NCBI RefSeq assembly: GCF_002844235.1
Contig: NZ_PGTS01000003.1
Coordinates: forward strand, 186,001 to 250,000
Direction: 5' to 3'
Source: Thalassospira povalilytica
GTDB lineage: Bacteria > Pseudomonadota > Alphaproteobacteria > Rhodospirillales > Thalassospiraceae
Length of the DNA: 64,000 bases
Every line of letters begins with the position of its first letter. Position 1 is the stretch's first letter. The notes beneath the pieces were generated by a model, which saw only the letters and a list, made by a program, of their open reading frames with translations, had not been told where the DNA came from and did not search any database. Positions 1 to 9,614 of this stretch are shown here, piece by piece. A program made the translations under genes and the position numbers.

Positions 1-909
1 GATATCGCGCCATATCTTCGTCATCTCGATGACCTTGCCGACCAGCTGCGGGCCGAACTGGCCCGCATAACCCTGCAACCGGACTTTGTCACATTGTCCG
101 ACATTGCGGGCCTTCCGGTCGACGACAAGGAAGCCGAACCGACCATTGAACAAGTGGTCAAAGGCCTTCAGACAGTGATTGCCGAACGCAACGGCTTTCA
201 GGGCGACATGGAAAATTACGATGACATGGCCAATGCCGACCTGTTGCAAGTCATTGAACGCAAACGCGGCCTGCCGGTTGCACTTGGGTTGCTATACATC
301 CATGCGGCCGAACGATGCGGCATTACCATCACCGGGATCGATTTCCCCGGCCATTTCCTGTTGCGGGTCCAGGCCAATGGCAAACGCCGCATGATCGATC
401 CGTTCCACGGGGGCATTACCCTTGGACCGGCAGAATTGCGCGAATTACTGAAATCCTTTAGCGGGCTTGATGCCGAACTTGAGCCCCGACACTACCGCCC
501 GACAAGCAATGTCGATATATTGTTACGACTTCAAAACAATATAAAGGTCCGGGCCCTGCGCGCAGGTGAACTGGCCCTTGCGACCCGCGTAATCGAACAC
601 AGTTTGCTGATCGCACCCGACCATGAAGGGCTTTGGCATCAGCTTGGTGCGCTTTATGCACGTCTTGATCAGGACCATATGGCACTTGGCGCGTTTGAAC
701 AATTTGTCATGCGCTGTGACGACCCGCTTCATCGCGCCCGGATCGAAGCCGTGATCGAAGAATTGCGCGAACGGCTTGAACGGGAAGTCGCCAATCAGGA
801 TGATCCGACCGGGATTTCCGCACCATCGGAAAGTTCCGATCAATCGCACAGCGATCCACAGCAAAAATCCAACGCGCCGATCCCGCTTTTCCCCGATCTG
901 AATTCCTGA
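1..909 (+). CDS. SirB1-family transglutaminase-like/TPR protein (5' partial)
   Basis: The reading frame is open from base 1 without a stop, and the upstream codons (APYLRHLDDLADQLRAEL) match the family, so the gene begins before the window. A TTG at 94 is not the real start. The family signatures ERKRGLPVALGLLYIHAAERCG-like and GIDFPGHFLLRV are present; they form the transglutaminase-like core. A helical TPR-like part follows (LIAPDHEGLWHQLGALYARL) and then a polar Ser/Gln-rich tail. Family members (SirB1/DUF1347-type) are cytoplasmic and their biochemical activity is not settled. At least 302 residues are visible. Confidence 0.85.
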   Translation, partial: DIAPYLRHLDDLADQLRAELARITLQPDFVTLSDIAGLPVDDKEAEPTIEQVVKGLQTVIAERNGFQGDMENYDDMANADLLQVIERKRGLPVALGLLYIHAAERCGITITGIDFPGHFLLRVQANGKRRMIDPFHGGITLGPAELRELLKSFSGLDAELEPRHYRPTSNVDILLRLQNNIKVRALRAGELALATRVIEHSLLIAPDHEGLWHQLGALYARLDQDHMALGAFEQFVMRCDDPLHRARIEAVIEELRERLEREVANQDDPTGISAPSESSDQSHSDPQQKSNAPIPLFPDLNS

Positions 910-1238
910 TTTCTCCAAAATAACCTGTACTCGCCATATGCAATGCGGCCGGATTCCGTCATCTGGCCTTGCACGACCTTTATAAGCTCGGATCATGAAA
1001 ATCCATGTGAAATAGCTTTTTTTCCAATATAGAATTAAATAAATATTTCTATAAATGATTAATTAGGATGTTATTTTTAAACCTAAATACGAACAAACTG
1101 GTCCGTCCGGTTTTTCAAGATCACTGAATGCCGGTGATTATCGGGCACAAAATCATCAAAAAATGCTTGTTTCGGTATTTTTTGCCTAATTTCGGCGATC
1201 TGACCACTTCGTGCATCAGAAAACCCTGAAGAATGCGC

Positions 1239-1262
1239 AAAGCCCCGGAAATCGGGGCTTTT
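1239..1262 (+). terminator. Candidate intrinsic terminator
   Basis: The stem AAAGCCCCG/CGGGGCTTT encloses a 5-nt loop and is followed by a short T-run on the plus strand. It lies about 330 nt after the SirB1-like gene, so which transcript it ends is uncertain. Confidence 0.45.
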
Positions 1263-1394
1263 GACCACTGACATGCGATGGCGACCGGATCGACGGCACC
1301 GTCATCGGCCCGAAGATCGAAATTGAAACCGGATTCAGATCGAATTTCGCGGTGACATCGCCTTAAAAAACATCTTTTGCAGTTTTTTCGGTTC

Positions 1395-1409
1395 TTAACG
1401 GCAGGTTAA
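1395..1409. promoter_or_regulatory. CtrA-type box TTAA-N7-TTAA
   Basis: The sequence TTAACGGCAGGTTAA matches the alphaproteobacterial CtrA consensus (two TTAA half-sites, 7-nt spacer) exactly. It lies about 175 nt upstream of the kinase gene start. It is a sequence match only; one such match per window could arise by chance. Confidence 0.4.
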
Positions 1410-1584
1410 ACAACCGGCCACGAAACGGTCGCGACACTTGCACCGTGAACAGCAATGCATATACTCCGCGCCAGTCAGTTTTTAGGCGCCTGATCATGGC
1501 CATCTGCCAGATTGGCCCGCCTGTGCGGTCAACCGGGTTCGATACGGTGCCGTTCAAACCGAACAAATTGCAGGAATGAACTAT

Positions 1585-2574
1585 ATGAACGACACCACAG
1601 TTGACGTCGTCGGTATTGGCAACGCCATTGTTGATGTCCTTGCCCATTGCAAGGAAGAAGACCTGACCCGTCTGAAGCTTGTCAAAAACTCCATGACCCT
1701 GATTGACGCGGAAACCGCAGACAGTCTGTATGAACAGATGGGACCGGGCATGGAAATGTCCGGCGGGTCGGCAGGCAACACCATGGCCGGCATCGCAGCC
1801 CTTGGCGGAAAGGGTGCCTATATCGGCAAGGTGCGCGACGATCAGCTTGGCCAGGTTTTCCGCCACGATATCCGTGCAATTGGCGTTCAGTTCAATTCCG
1901 CACCGGCCACGGCCGGTTCGCCGACCGCGCGCTGCCTGATCTTTGTCACCCCGGATGGTCATCGCACCATGAACACCTTCCTTGGTGCCTGCACCGAGCT
2001 TGGCCCGGAAGATATCGACGAAGATCTGATCAAATCGGCCAAAGTCACATATATGGAAGGCTATCTGTGGGATCGCCCCGAGGCGAAGGAAGCCTTTGTC
2101 AAAGCGGCCAAGGTCGCCCATGAGGCAGGTCGGCAGGTTTCCATCAGCCTGTCTGATTCATTCTGTGTTGACCGTCACCGCGATTCATTCCGCGATCTGG
2201 TTCATCACCATATCGACGTGCTGTTTGCCAACGAAGAAGAAATCAAGTCGCTTTACGAAGTCGGCACCTTTGAAGAGGCCCTGGCCGAAGTTCGCAAACA
2301 CTGCAAGGTTGCAGCCCTGACCCGTGGTGAAAAAGGCGCGGTTATCGTTGCCGAGAACGAACTACACGAAATCAGCGCCGAACCGGTCGCCAAGGTGGTC
2401 GATACCACAGGTGCCGGCGATCTGTTCGCATCGGGCTTCCTGTATGGCTATACCCAGGGTCACGAACTTCCGGTTTGCGGGCAGCTTGGTGCGATTTGCG
2501 CATCCGAGGTCATTTCGCATATGGGCGCGCGTCCGGATGCGGATCTTAAGGAACTGACCGCAAAGGTCATCTGA
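1585..2574 (+). CDS. PfkB-family carbohydrate/adenosine kinase
   Basis: This is a ribokinase-fold kinase, most like the adenosine kinase-type proteins of alphaproteobacteria, which phosphorylate a nucleoside or sugar hydroxyl with ATP in the cytoplasm. It has the N-terminal GIGNAIVDVLA strand, the substrate-side GGSAGNTMAGIAALGG glycine motif and the PfkB signature DTTGAGDLFASGF near the C-terminus, with the catalytic Asp. The length of 329 aa is normal. I place the start at the ATG at 1585, with AGGA 9 nt upstream; the ATG at 1576 directly abuts that AGGA. Substrate specificity cannot be decided from sequence alone. Confidence 0.85.
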   Translation: MNDTTVDVVGIGNAIVDVLAHCKEEDLTRLKLVKNSMTLIDAETADSLYEQMGPGMEMSGGSAGNTMAGIAALGGKGAYIGKVRDDQLGQVFRHDIRAIGVQFNSAPATAGSPTARCLIFVTPDGHRTMNTFLGACTELGPEDIDEDLIKSAKVTYMEGYLWDRPEAKEAFVKAAKVAHEAGRQVSISLSDSFCVDRHRDSFRDLVHHHIDVLFANEEEIKSLYEVGTFEEALAEVRKHCKVAALTRGEKGAVIVAENELHEISAEPVAKVVDTTGAGDLFASGFLYGYTQGHELPVCGQLGAICASEVISHMGARPDADLKELTAKVI

Positions 2575-2995
2575 CCGGAAACCGGTGGCTTTCAGCGCCA
2601 TCTGCAAAGATTTCACGGGACGGCAACAATCCGTTGTCGTCCCGTTTTACGTTACCAAAGACCCCGATTTCCGGGCATTGCAGCGCAACACAAACATTGA
2701 CTTTATACAAAGTTTAGCGCAAACAGCCCGCATTGCAGAAAAATCAACCCCGCATGGCGCGCACAAAGCTGGTCATTCGCCTCCACATTGGCTATGACAG
2801 GGCGGCCTTCGGGCAAGATACACAATGCCCGGACCAGTAAACATTCAGCATATGCCGTGTTCTAGAGTTGCGCGGATGACCGAACGCCATCGGTCATAAG
2901 GCTGCTGAATATCTACTGGCCTTGAAACGTTTTACTGACCGATGCGCATGGGCAAGCCCCGGCGCGCGGCATTTTTATTTCTGGAGTCCGCGCCC
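2575..2995. other. Intergenic region between the kinase gene and typA
   Basis: The region holds the terminator at 2615-2648. The remainder should contain the typA promoter and leader, but I could not identify a convincing -35/-10 pair. No gene is supported. Confidence 0.5.
2615..2648 (+). terminator. Intrinsic terminator after the PfkB-type kinase
   Basis: A 13-bp stem (ACGGGACGGCAAC pairing with GTTGTCGTCCCGT, one G-T pair) is followed by TTTT, 40 nt after the stop codon. Confidence 0.8.
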
Positions 2996-4807
2996 ATGAG
3001 CTTGCGCAATATCGCCATCATCGCCCACGTTGACCACGGCAAAACCACGCTGGTCGATTCCATGTTCCGTCAGTCAGGTGTCTATCGTGACAACCAGCGC
3101 GTAGATGAACGCGCAATGGACAGCAACGATCTGGAACGTGAACGCGGCATTACCATCGTTGCAAAACCGACGGCTGTTCAGTGGGGTGATACCCGCGTGA
3201 ACATCGTCGATACCCCGGGCCACGCCGATTTCGGCGGTGAGGTCGAACGTATCCTGTCCATGGTCGAAGGCGTTGTTCTGCTTGTTGACTCGGCCGAAGG
3301 TCCGATGCCGCAGACCAAATTCGTTCTGGGCAAGGCGCTTAAACTTGGTCTGAAACCGATCGTTGTCATCAACAAGATCGACCGTCCTGACCAGCGTGCC
3401 GAGGAAGTCCTTGACGAGATTTTCGATCTGTTCGTATCGCTCGAAGCAACCGAAGAACAGCTCGACTTCCCGGTTCTGTACGCATCTGGTCGTGACGGCT
3501 GGGCCGCTGAAAGCCCGGAAGGCCCGAAAGAAAACCTGACCCCGCTGATGGAACTGGTTCTGAACCACGTTCCGGCACCGGACGTCAATGTCGATGCCCC
3601 GTTCGCGATGCTGGCAACCATGCTGCATGCTGACAACTTCCTGGGTCGTATTCTGACCGGTCGTGTCTATCAGGGCCGTGCGAAACTCAACATGCCGGTG
3701 AAGGTTCTTCGTGGCGATGGCACGGTTGAAACCGGCCGTCTGTCGAAACTGATGGGCTTCCGCGGTCTGGAACGTGTCCCGCAGGACGAAGCTGTTGCCG
3801 GTGACATCATCGCAATTGCCGGCCTGACCGAGGCAACCGTTGCCGACACCATTTGTGCAACCGACGTCAACACCGCCATCGAAAGCCAGCCGATCGATCC
3901 GCCGACCCTGGCGATGACCTTCTCGGTCAACAATTCGCCGCTGGCCGGTCAGGAAGGTGACAAGGTTACCTCGCGCATGATCCGTGCCCGTCTGGAACGC
4001 GAAGCCGAAGGCAACATCGCGATCAAGATCGGCGAAACCGCCGACAAGGATGCATTCGAAGTTGCCGGTCGTGGCGAACTTCAGCTCGGCGTTCTGGTTG
4101 AAACCATGCGCCGCGAAGGTTTTGAACTTTCGATTTCACGTCCGCGCGTTCTGTTCCAGGAAATCGACGGCGTAATGTCCGAGCCGTACGAAGAAGTCCA
4201 GGTTGACGTTGACGAAGAATATTCCGGCGTCGTGGTCGAGAAAATGAGCCTGCGCAAGGCTGAAATGACCGACATGCGCTCAAGCGGTGGCGGCAAGACC
4301 CGTATCATCTTCCTTGCGCCGTCGCGTGGCCTGATTGGCTATCACGGTGAATTCCTGACCGATACCCGCGGTACCGGCGTTATGAACCGCGTGTTCCATT
4401 CCTATGGCCCGGTCAAGGGTGCGATTGCAGGCCGTCGTAACGGCGCACTGATTTCCAACGATCAGGGCGATGCCGTGGCCTATGCACTGTTCGGTCTTGA
4501 AGATCGTGGCATCATGTTCATCGAACATGGCGAACGCGTCTATCAGGGCATGATCATCGGTGAACATAACCGTGACAACGATCTGGAAGTGAACGTGCTC
4601 AAGGGCAAAAAGCTGACCAACGTTCGTGCATCGGGCAAGGACGAGGCTGTTACCCTGACCCCGCCGCGCCGCATGTCGCTTGAAGAAGCCCTGTCCTACA
4701 TTCAGGACGACGAACTGGTCGAAGTCACCCCGCAGAGCGTACGTATCCGCAAACTGCACCTTGACCCGAACGTTCGTAAGCGCGAAAGCCGCAAGAAAGA
4801 AGGCTAA
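2996..4807 (+). CDS. typA: Translational GTPase TypA/BipA
   Basis: This is a ribosome-associated GTPase related to EF-G that helps 50S assembly and stress-time translation. G1 is AHVDHGKT near the N-terminus, and G3 ([12 protein letters not shown]) and G4 (NKIDRPDQR) follow. Domain II, the EF-G-like domain III/V and the TypA-specific C-terminal domain are all there. The length from the ATG at 2996 is 603 aa, usual for the family. That ATG has TGGAG 9 nt upstream and begins [12 protein letters not shown] as in homologues; a longer frame from 2942 would add 18 unconserved residues. It appears monocistronic, with a terminator on each side. Confidence 0.97.
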   Translation: MSLRNIAIIAHVDHGKTTLVDSMFRQSGVYRDNQRVDERAMDSNDLERERGITIVAKPTAVQWGDTRVNIVDTPGHADFGGEVERILSMVEGVVLLVDSAEGPMPQTKFVLGKALKLGLKPIVVINKIDRPDQRAEEVLDEIFDLFVSLEATEEQLDFPVLYASGRDGWAAESPEGPKENLTPLMELVLNHVPAPDVNVDAPFAMLATMLHADNFLGRILTGRVYQGRAKLNMPVKVLRGDGTVETGRLSKLMGFRGLERVPQDEAVAGDIIAIAGLTEATVADTICATDVNTAIESQPIDPPTLAMTFSVNNSPLAGQEGDKVTSRMIRARLEREAEGNIAIKIGETADKDAFEVAGRGELQLGVLVETMRREGFELSISRPRVLFQEIDGVMSEPYEEVQVDVDEEYSGVVVEKMSLRKAEMTDMRSSGGGKTRIIFLAPSRGLIGYHGEFLTDTRGTGVMNRVFHSYGPVKGAIAGRRNGALISNDQGDAVAYALFGLEDRGIMFIEHGERVYQGMIIGEHNRDNDLEVNVLKGKKLTNVRASGKDEAVTLTPPRRMSLEEALSYIQDDELVEVTPQSVRIRKLHLDPNVRKRESRKKEG

Positions 4808-4831
4808 GCCTTCCTTCTAGCATCAGATTCC

Positions 4832-4864
4832 AAAAGGGCCGGTCCAGTGGATCGGCCCTTTTTT
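4832..4864 (+). terminator. Intrinsic terminator after typA
   Basis: The stem AAAAGGGCCG/CGGCCCTTTT is followed by a run of T, about 25 nt after the typA stop. Confidence 0.9.
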
Positions 4865-4972
4865 CATGGCAGACCGGATCTTTGCCACCCGCCCGGCGGT
4901 GCTTGCGGATTGGCTATTCATTAACCTGTTTGCACTAGCTTCTTCGCAGCGTGTTTCAAGTTGGGGGAATCG

Positions 4973-6544
4973 ATGCACAGCACAGAAAAGCGAAGCTGGG
5001 GTGAAGCCTTTGGCGCCTTTATTCATCCACGCGTCATTACGATGCTGTTTCTGGGCCTGTCGGCGGGCATTCCCATCCTTCTGATTTTCTCCACCCTGTC
5101 GATCTGGCTGCGCGAGGCCGGCGTCGACCGGTCGACCGTCACCTATTTCAGCTGGGCCGCCCTTGGCTATTCCTTCAAGTTTGTCTGGGCGCCATTGATT
5201 GACCGGCTGCCTTTCCCGGTTCTGCACGGGCTTCTGGGCCGCCGGCGCAGCTGGCTGATCATTGCGCAGGCCTGCATCATTGCTGCCATCCTGTGGATGG
5301 GCCTGACCGATCCGGCCGAAAACCTGACCATGATGGCCTTTGCTGCTGTGGCACTTGGTTTTGCATCGGCCACACAGGACATCGTTATTGATGCCTACCG
5401 GATCGAGGCCGCCGATGCCGACCTTCAGGCAATGATGAGCTCGGCCTATATTGGCGGCTACCGGATCGGCATGATTGTCGCCGGTGCCGGTGCATTGACG
5501 ATTGCCGGCCTGTTTGAGGCCGAAGGCACCTATCAGCACTTTGCCTGGACGGTGGCTTATGGCTGTATGGCGCTTGCCATGTGTGTTGGCGTTATCACCA
5601 CCCTTCTGGTGCGTGAACCCGATGCGCCCAAAACACAAAGCAAATATTTCCATGAAACGTCAGACTATCTTCGTTTCCTGGCGATGTTTGCGCTCACTGT
5701 CATCGCCTTTATCCTTGCCAATATCTATGCAGGCGACCTTACCGACCCGCTCAAGATCGGCCTGACCGATGCCGGGATGATCAAGGAGCTGTCCGGCTTT
5801 ATTGCCGGGACGCTCAAACTTGCGATCGCAGTCGGTTTTGCCATTCTGGTTGCCTGGCTGACCACGCGGGTCGGCCTGACGCCGACCGGAATGGTGCAGG
5901 AAACCTATATCTCGCCGGTAAAGGACTTCATCGACCGTTACGGCAAGGTTGCGATCATCATTCTTGCCCTGATCGGGGTTTATCGCATTGCCGATATCGT
6001 CATGGGCGTGATGGCCAACGTATTTTACACCGACCTTGGCTTTTCCAAGGAAGAAATCGCCGCGGTCTCCAAGACATTCGGCCTGTTCATGACCATTGGT
6101 GGCAGTTTCCTGGGCGGCGTCCTGTCGGTACGTTATGGCGTGGTCAAGATCCTGTTTCTTGGCGCCATGCTTTCGGCCATTACCAATATCCTGTTTGCTT
6201 TCATGGCGCAGCTTGGTCCGGATACCACGATGTTTGTCGTTGTGATCATGGCCGATAACCTGTCTGGCGGTCTCGCCACAGCGGCCTTCATCGCCTATCT
6301 GTCGGGCCTGACCAACATTTCCTTTACCGCCATGCAATATGCGATCTTCAGTTCAATCATGACCCTGTTCCCGAAAATCCTTGCCGGTTTCTCGGGAACC
6401 GTGGTGGATGCGGTCGGATATAGCTGGTTCTTTGTCGGTACCGCTGTGATCGGTATCCCGGTTCTTTGGCTTGTGGTACTGGCCGGTCGCATGACCGATA
6501 CCAAAGTCACGACCAAAACCGATGCCTCAGCCCAGGATGCCTGA
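4973..6544 (+). CDS. ampG: AmpG-type major facilitator permease
   Basis: This is an inner-membrane MFS transporter of the AmpG family, which imports anhydromuropeptides for cell-wall recycling. The N-terminus reads FIHPRVITMLFLGLSAGIP, the typical AmpG start. The cytoplasmic loop LIDRLPFPVLHGLLGRRRSW and ASATQDIVIDAYRIE follow, then multiple hydrophobic segments (about 14 predicted by eye). The length is 523 aa. The start at ATG 4973 is supported by GGGGGA 5 nt upstream. It is convergent with ptsN, with a shared terminator between them. The substrate is inferred from family membership. Confidence 0.88.
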   Translation: MHSTEKRSWGEAFGAFIHPRVITMLFLGLSAGIPILLIFSTLSIWLREAGVDRSTVTYFSWAALGYSFKFVWAPLIDRLPFPVLHGLLGRRRSWLIIAQACIIAAILWMGLTDPAENLTMMAFAAVALGFASATQDIVIDAYRIEAADADLQAMMSSAYIGGYRIGMIVAGAGALTIAGLFEAEGTYQHFAWTVAYGCMALAMCVGVITTLLVREPDAPKTQSKYFHETSDYLRFLAMFALTVIAFILANIYAGDLTDPLKIGLTDAGMIKELSGFIAGTLKLAIAVGFAILVAWLTTRVGLTPTGMVQETYISPVKDFIDRYGKVAIIILALIGVYRIADIVMGVMANVFYTDLGFSKEEIAAVSKTFGLFMTIGGSFLGGVLSVRYGVVKILFLGAMLSAITNILFAFMAQLGPDTTMFVVVIMADNLSGGLATAAFIAYLSGLTNISFTAMQYAIFSSIMTLFPKILAGFSGTVVDAVGYSWFFVGTAVIGIPVLWLVVLAGRMTDTKVTTKTDASAQDA

Positions 6545-6619
6545 TATCGGTGCCTGATGCTGAAACCTGATGCTGATCTGGCGCGGATGCCCTTTGATCA
6601 CAATCGGTCTGCCCAAAAG

Positions 6620-6654
6620 AAAAACCGGACGCTAGCAAAGCGTCCGGTTTTTTT
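6620..6654. terminator. Bidirectional terminator between ampG and ptsN
   Basis: The stem ACCGGACGC/GCGTCCGGT has A-rich and T-rich flanks on either side, so it can serve the two convergent transcripts. Confidence 0.9.
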
Positions 6655-6704
6655 AAATCTGGTCTGTCTGCATTACGGGGACTACCCGCCTTTCACTGAC
6701 CGTT

Positions 6705-7211
6705 TCAAGCGGCCTGTTCGGCCTCGTCCTGGGTCAGCAATGCATAGATCGCGTCGGCGGAACCCGCCCCGCGCAGCTTGTCGCACATGCCCTGATTACG
6801 CAGCAGACGCGAAATCCGCGCCAGTGCCTTCAGGTGATCGGCACCGGCTTCTTCGGGTGCGATCAGCATGCAGAAAAGGTCGACCGGGTGTTCATCAACC
6901 GCATCGAATTCGATCGGGTTCTGAGCACGGGCAAAGACCATGTAGAGCCGATCAAGGTCATTGAGCTTGCCATGCGGAATCGCGACACCACCGCCTACGC
7001 CAGTGCTGCCAAGCTTCTCACGATCAAGCAGGACAGAGAAAATCTCGCTTGCGTCGCGTCCGGTAACTTCGGCTGCTTTTTCGGCAAGTTCCTCAAGCAC
7101 AGCCTTTTTCGCACCGGACCGCAGTGCCGGAATGACCCCGGACGGGGTAAGTATAGATGATATGTCCATTTTTCGCGTTGCGTTGTTTGGCTCGGAATCC
7201 GTGTTCGTCAC
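6705..7211 (-). CDS. ptsN: Nitrogen-regulatory PTS protein EIIA(Ntr)
   Basis: This phosphocarrier of the nitrogen PTS takes phosphate from NPr and regulates potassium, nitrogen and envelope functions. The active-site His lies in GGGVAIPHGK (residue 80 here). Two starts are possible. A GTG at 7211 overlaps the hpf stop as GTGA, suggesting translational coupling (168 aa). An ATG at 7169 would give the usual 154-aa protein beginning MDISSIL. The first 14 residues look unconserved, so the shorter form is plausible. It is the last gene of the rpoN-linked block and ends at a strong terminator. Confidence 0.93.
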   Translation of the reverse strand: MTNTDSEPNNATRKMDISSILTPSGVIPALRSGAKKAVLEELAEKAAEVTGRDASEIFSVLLDREKLGSTGVGGGVAIPHGKLNDLDRLYMVFARAQNPIEFDAVDEHPVDLFCMLIAPEEAGADHLKALARISRLLRNQGMCDKLRGAGSADAIYALLTQDEAEQAA

Positions 7212-7804
7212 GCGCCACCAGCATCTTTATCGTTTGGATCAAGCCAACCGATATTGCCATCCGCGCGACGGTACACAACATTCAACCCGCCATGTTTGCC
7301 ATTCCGGAACATCAGTGCCGGAATGTCCCCCAAGTCGAGCCGCATGACAGCTTCTCCGACAGAGAGCGTATCAATGCGATCCGGTGTCTCGGCGACAATC
7401 ACCGGTTCAAACCCGTTTACGTGATCGTCATCCGAATGATCGTCATCTTCCTGTGCGATCACATAGTGAATCGCTTCAAGACGAGCCTGCTCGTGATGGT
7501 CCCGGCTTGCGTGATGATCACGCAGGCGCCGTTTATAGCGCCGCAACTGCTTGGCCACTCTGTCACAGGCTGAATCGAAGGCCGGATAGACTTCATCCGC
7601 CGACGCCTTTGCCTGTACCATCATGCCCTTGCCAACATGGACCGAAATTTGTGCCTGATAGAGATGTGCCTGTTTGGTGATCGTCACCGTGGCTTCGATC
7701 GCATGATCGAAATATTTCTCTACCGCAGGGTCCAAGGTCTCGACGACGTGCTGCCGAAGAGCATCCCCAACGTCAAGTTGCTTACCGATAACCGTAATTT
7801 GCAT
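7208..7804 (-). CDS. hpf: Long-form ribosome hibernation promoting factor
   Basis: This protein binds the 30S subunit and drives 100S dimer formation in stationary phase. The N-terminal S30AE fold (residues about 1-100; MQITVIGKQLDVGDALRQHV) is joined by an acidic, His-rich linker (EDDDHSDDDH) to the C-terminal dimerisation domain (VVRRADGNIGWLDP-like). The length of 198 aa marks it as the long form. It lies between rpoN and ptsN, the standard alphaproteobacterial order, and overlaps the possible GTG start of ptsN. Confidence 0.95.
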   Translation of the reverse strand: MQITVIGKQLDVGDALRQHVVETLDPAVEKYFDHAIEATVTITKQAHLYQAQISVHVGKGMMVQAKASADEVYPAFDSACDRVAKQLRRYKRRLRDHHASRDHHEQARLEAIHYVIAQEDDDHSDDDHVNGFEPVIVAETPDRIDTLSVGEAVMRLDLGDIPALMFRNGKHGGLNVVYRRADGNIGWLDPNDKDAGGA

Positions 7805-7966
7805 GGATCGCCTATCCCCAGTTGAGTGACTTCCCAGTACATATGGATGTTTGGTGCCCCTCAGTCAGGAGGCCGCACCATATTCCCTCGTCATTGCCAA
7901 GTCAAGATATGGGTATATTTCCTTTGATTGCAGTACGTTACAGTACAAATTTTCGAAAAAACGATG

Positions 7967-9538
7967 CTAGGAAGCACGTGATTTTTTTTCGCGCCGACGC
8001 TGGACCGACGAAGGAATGCGCATCGCTTCACGGTATTTTGCCACTGTTCGGCGGGCAATGTCGATCCCTTCCTTCCCGAGCAACTCAACGAGTTTGTCGT
8101 CAGACAAAATCTTTTTCGGATCTTCGTTATCAATCAATGACTTGATCCGGTGTCGAACAGCTTCGGACGAATAGGCATCCCCGCCATCAGATGACGAAAT
8201 TGCCGTGGTGAAGAAGTATTTCAGCTCGAACATGCCGCGCGGTGTCGCCATGAATTTGCCGTTGGTCACCCGCGACACCGTACTTTCATGCATGCCGATG
8301 GCCTCGGCAATGTCACGCAGAATAAGCGGCCGCAGATGCGATACCCCGTGGGTAAAGAACCCGTCCTGCTGGCGGACAATTTCGCTGGCGACCTTCATGA
8401 TGGTGGTCGCACGCTGATGCAGTGCCTTGACCAGCCAGTTCGCGGTTTGCAACTTTTCACTCATGAAGCTGCGTTCTTCGCGGTCGCGCAGGCCCGATCC
8501 GATCTGGGCGACATAATCTTCATTGACCAGAACACGCGGCAGGGCTTCGGAATTCAGTTCCAGATGCCAGTTACCATTCCCCGCCGATCGCATCAGAACA
8601 TCGGGGATGACAGGGGTTGCAACTTCGCCATCGGCGGTGCGCCCCGGGCGCGGATCCAGTGTCTTGATCTCGGCAATCATGTCGTGAAGGTCGTCGGCAT
8701 CAACACCGCAGACCCGGCGCAACCGGTCAAATTCGCGCTTTGCCAGCAGATCAAGATTGGCAAGCAATGCCGCCATTGCCGGATCAAACCGGTTCATTTC
8801 GCGCAATTGCAATTCAAGACATTCGGCAAGGTCACGGGCGAAAATGCCGACCGGCTCGAACCCCTGCATGATGCCAAGAACACGCTCGACCTCAGTCAAC
8901 GGGCATTCCAGCGCCTCGGACACCTCATCAAGGTCACCGCCGACATAGCCGTTTTCATCAAGCATATCGATCAGATAGGACCCGATCATCCGCGACATGG
9001 CATCGGCAAAGGCGATATTGAGCTGATCATCAAGGGATTGGCGCAGCGTCGCCTCGTCGGCCAGGGTCTGTTCAAGACCGGGCAGATCATCGCTGCTGCC
9101 CGCCCCGGATCCGCCGGTTCCGCCGCCATAGGGCGACGCATAGTCGTGATTGCCCGCGACCGGTTCGCCATTGCGCGAAATTTCGCCTTCACCGTCGTAA
9201 AGCGCGTCGCTTGACACATCAAGCGGGCCGTCATCCCCGCCCATGGTTTCACTTGCGGTCAGGCGATCAGTGCCAAACCGGTCTTCGCGGTCGGTGAAAT
9301 TGTCAGTGGATCGGCTGTCGATACCGTCATCGCCATTGCCAACAGCCCCGTCACCGGTCTCGGCAAAGGTCTGACCGGGGTCGGCCCGTTCCAGCAACGG
9401 GTTTTCCAGAAGTTCGCTGTCGATGAAATTGGAAAGCTCAATATTATTGAATTGCAGCAGCTTGATCGCCTGCTGCAGCTGGGGCGTCATGACAAGAGAC
9501 TGGGACTGACGTAAATCGAGCCGCGCCTTCAGGGCCAT
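7967..9538 (-). CDS. rpoN: RNA polymerase sigma-54 factor
   Basis: This alternative sigma factor for -24/-12 promoters requires enhancer-binding ATPases. The N-terminal Gln/Leu-rich region I (LVMTPQLQQAIKLLQ) contacts activators. An acidic, Gly/Asp-rich region II follows (residues about 55-150). The core-binding region, the HTH (HESTVSRVTNGKFM) and the RpoN box ARRTVAKYRE close the protein. The length of 523 aa is normal. The start ATG has GGGGTAG upstream. It lies just downstream of lptB in the same orientation, so co-transcription with the LPS-export genes is likely. Confidence 0.97.
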   Translation of the reverse strand: MALKARLDLRQSQSLVMTPQLQQAIKLLQFNNIELSNFIDSELLENPLLERADPGQTFAETGDGAVGNGDDGIDSRSTDNFTDREDRFGTDRLTASETMGGDDGPLDVSSDALYDGEGEISRNGEPVAGNHDYASPYGGGTGGSGAGSSDDLPGLEQTLADEATLRQSLDDQLNIAFADAMSRMIGSYLIDMLDENGYVGGDLDEVSEALECPLTEVERVLGIMQGFEPVGIFARDLAECLELQLREMNRFDPAMAALLANLDLLAKREFDRLRRVCGVDADDLHDMIAEIKTLDPRPGRTADGEVATPVIPDVLMRSAGNGNWHLELNSEALPRVLVNEDYVAQIGSGLRDREERSFMSEKLQTANWLVKALHQRATTIMKVASEIVRQQDGFFTHGVSHLRPLILRDIAEAIGMHESTVSRVTNGKFMATPRGMFELKYFFTTAISSSDGGDAYSSEAVRHRIKSLIDNEDPKKILSDDKLVELLGKEGIDIARRTVAKYREAMRIPSSVQRRREKKSRAS

Positions 9539-9614
9539 TTATGCACTACCCCGTGTCAATCCGAACTCCCCCAAGACTGTTATGTCTGTCTGGTGTTTTC
9601 GTCTGGTATCGTGA

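Larger units (their letters stand above)
910..1584. other. Intergenic region with AT-rich stretch, hairpin and CtrA-type box
   Basis: No convincing gene is seen in about 675 bp. A strongly AT-rich patch lies at about 1010-1085, unlike its surroundings. It is followed by a GC-rich hairpin (1239-1262) and a TTAA-N7-TTAA box (1395-1409). A 63-codon minus-strand frame (1083-1274) has no ribosome binding site and no recognisable family. Confidence 0.6.

Noticed and set aside
1083..1274. A possible 63-codon minus-strand gene
   Set aside because: No ribosome binding site; overlaps a terminator hairpin.
8288..9214. A 308-codon plus-strand frame antisense to rpoN
   Set aside because: A shadow frame; rpoN shows all its motifs.
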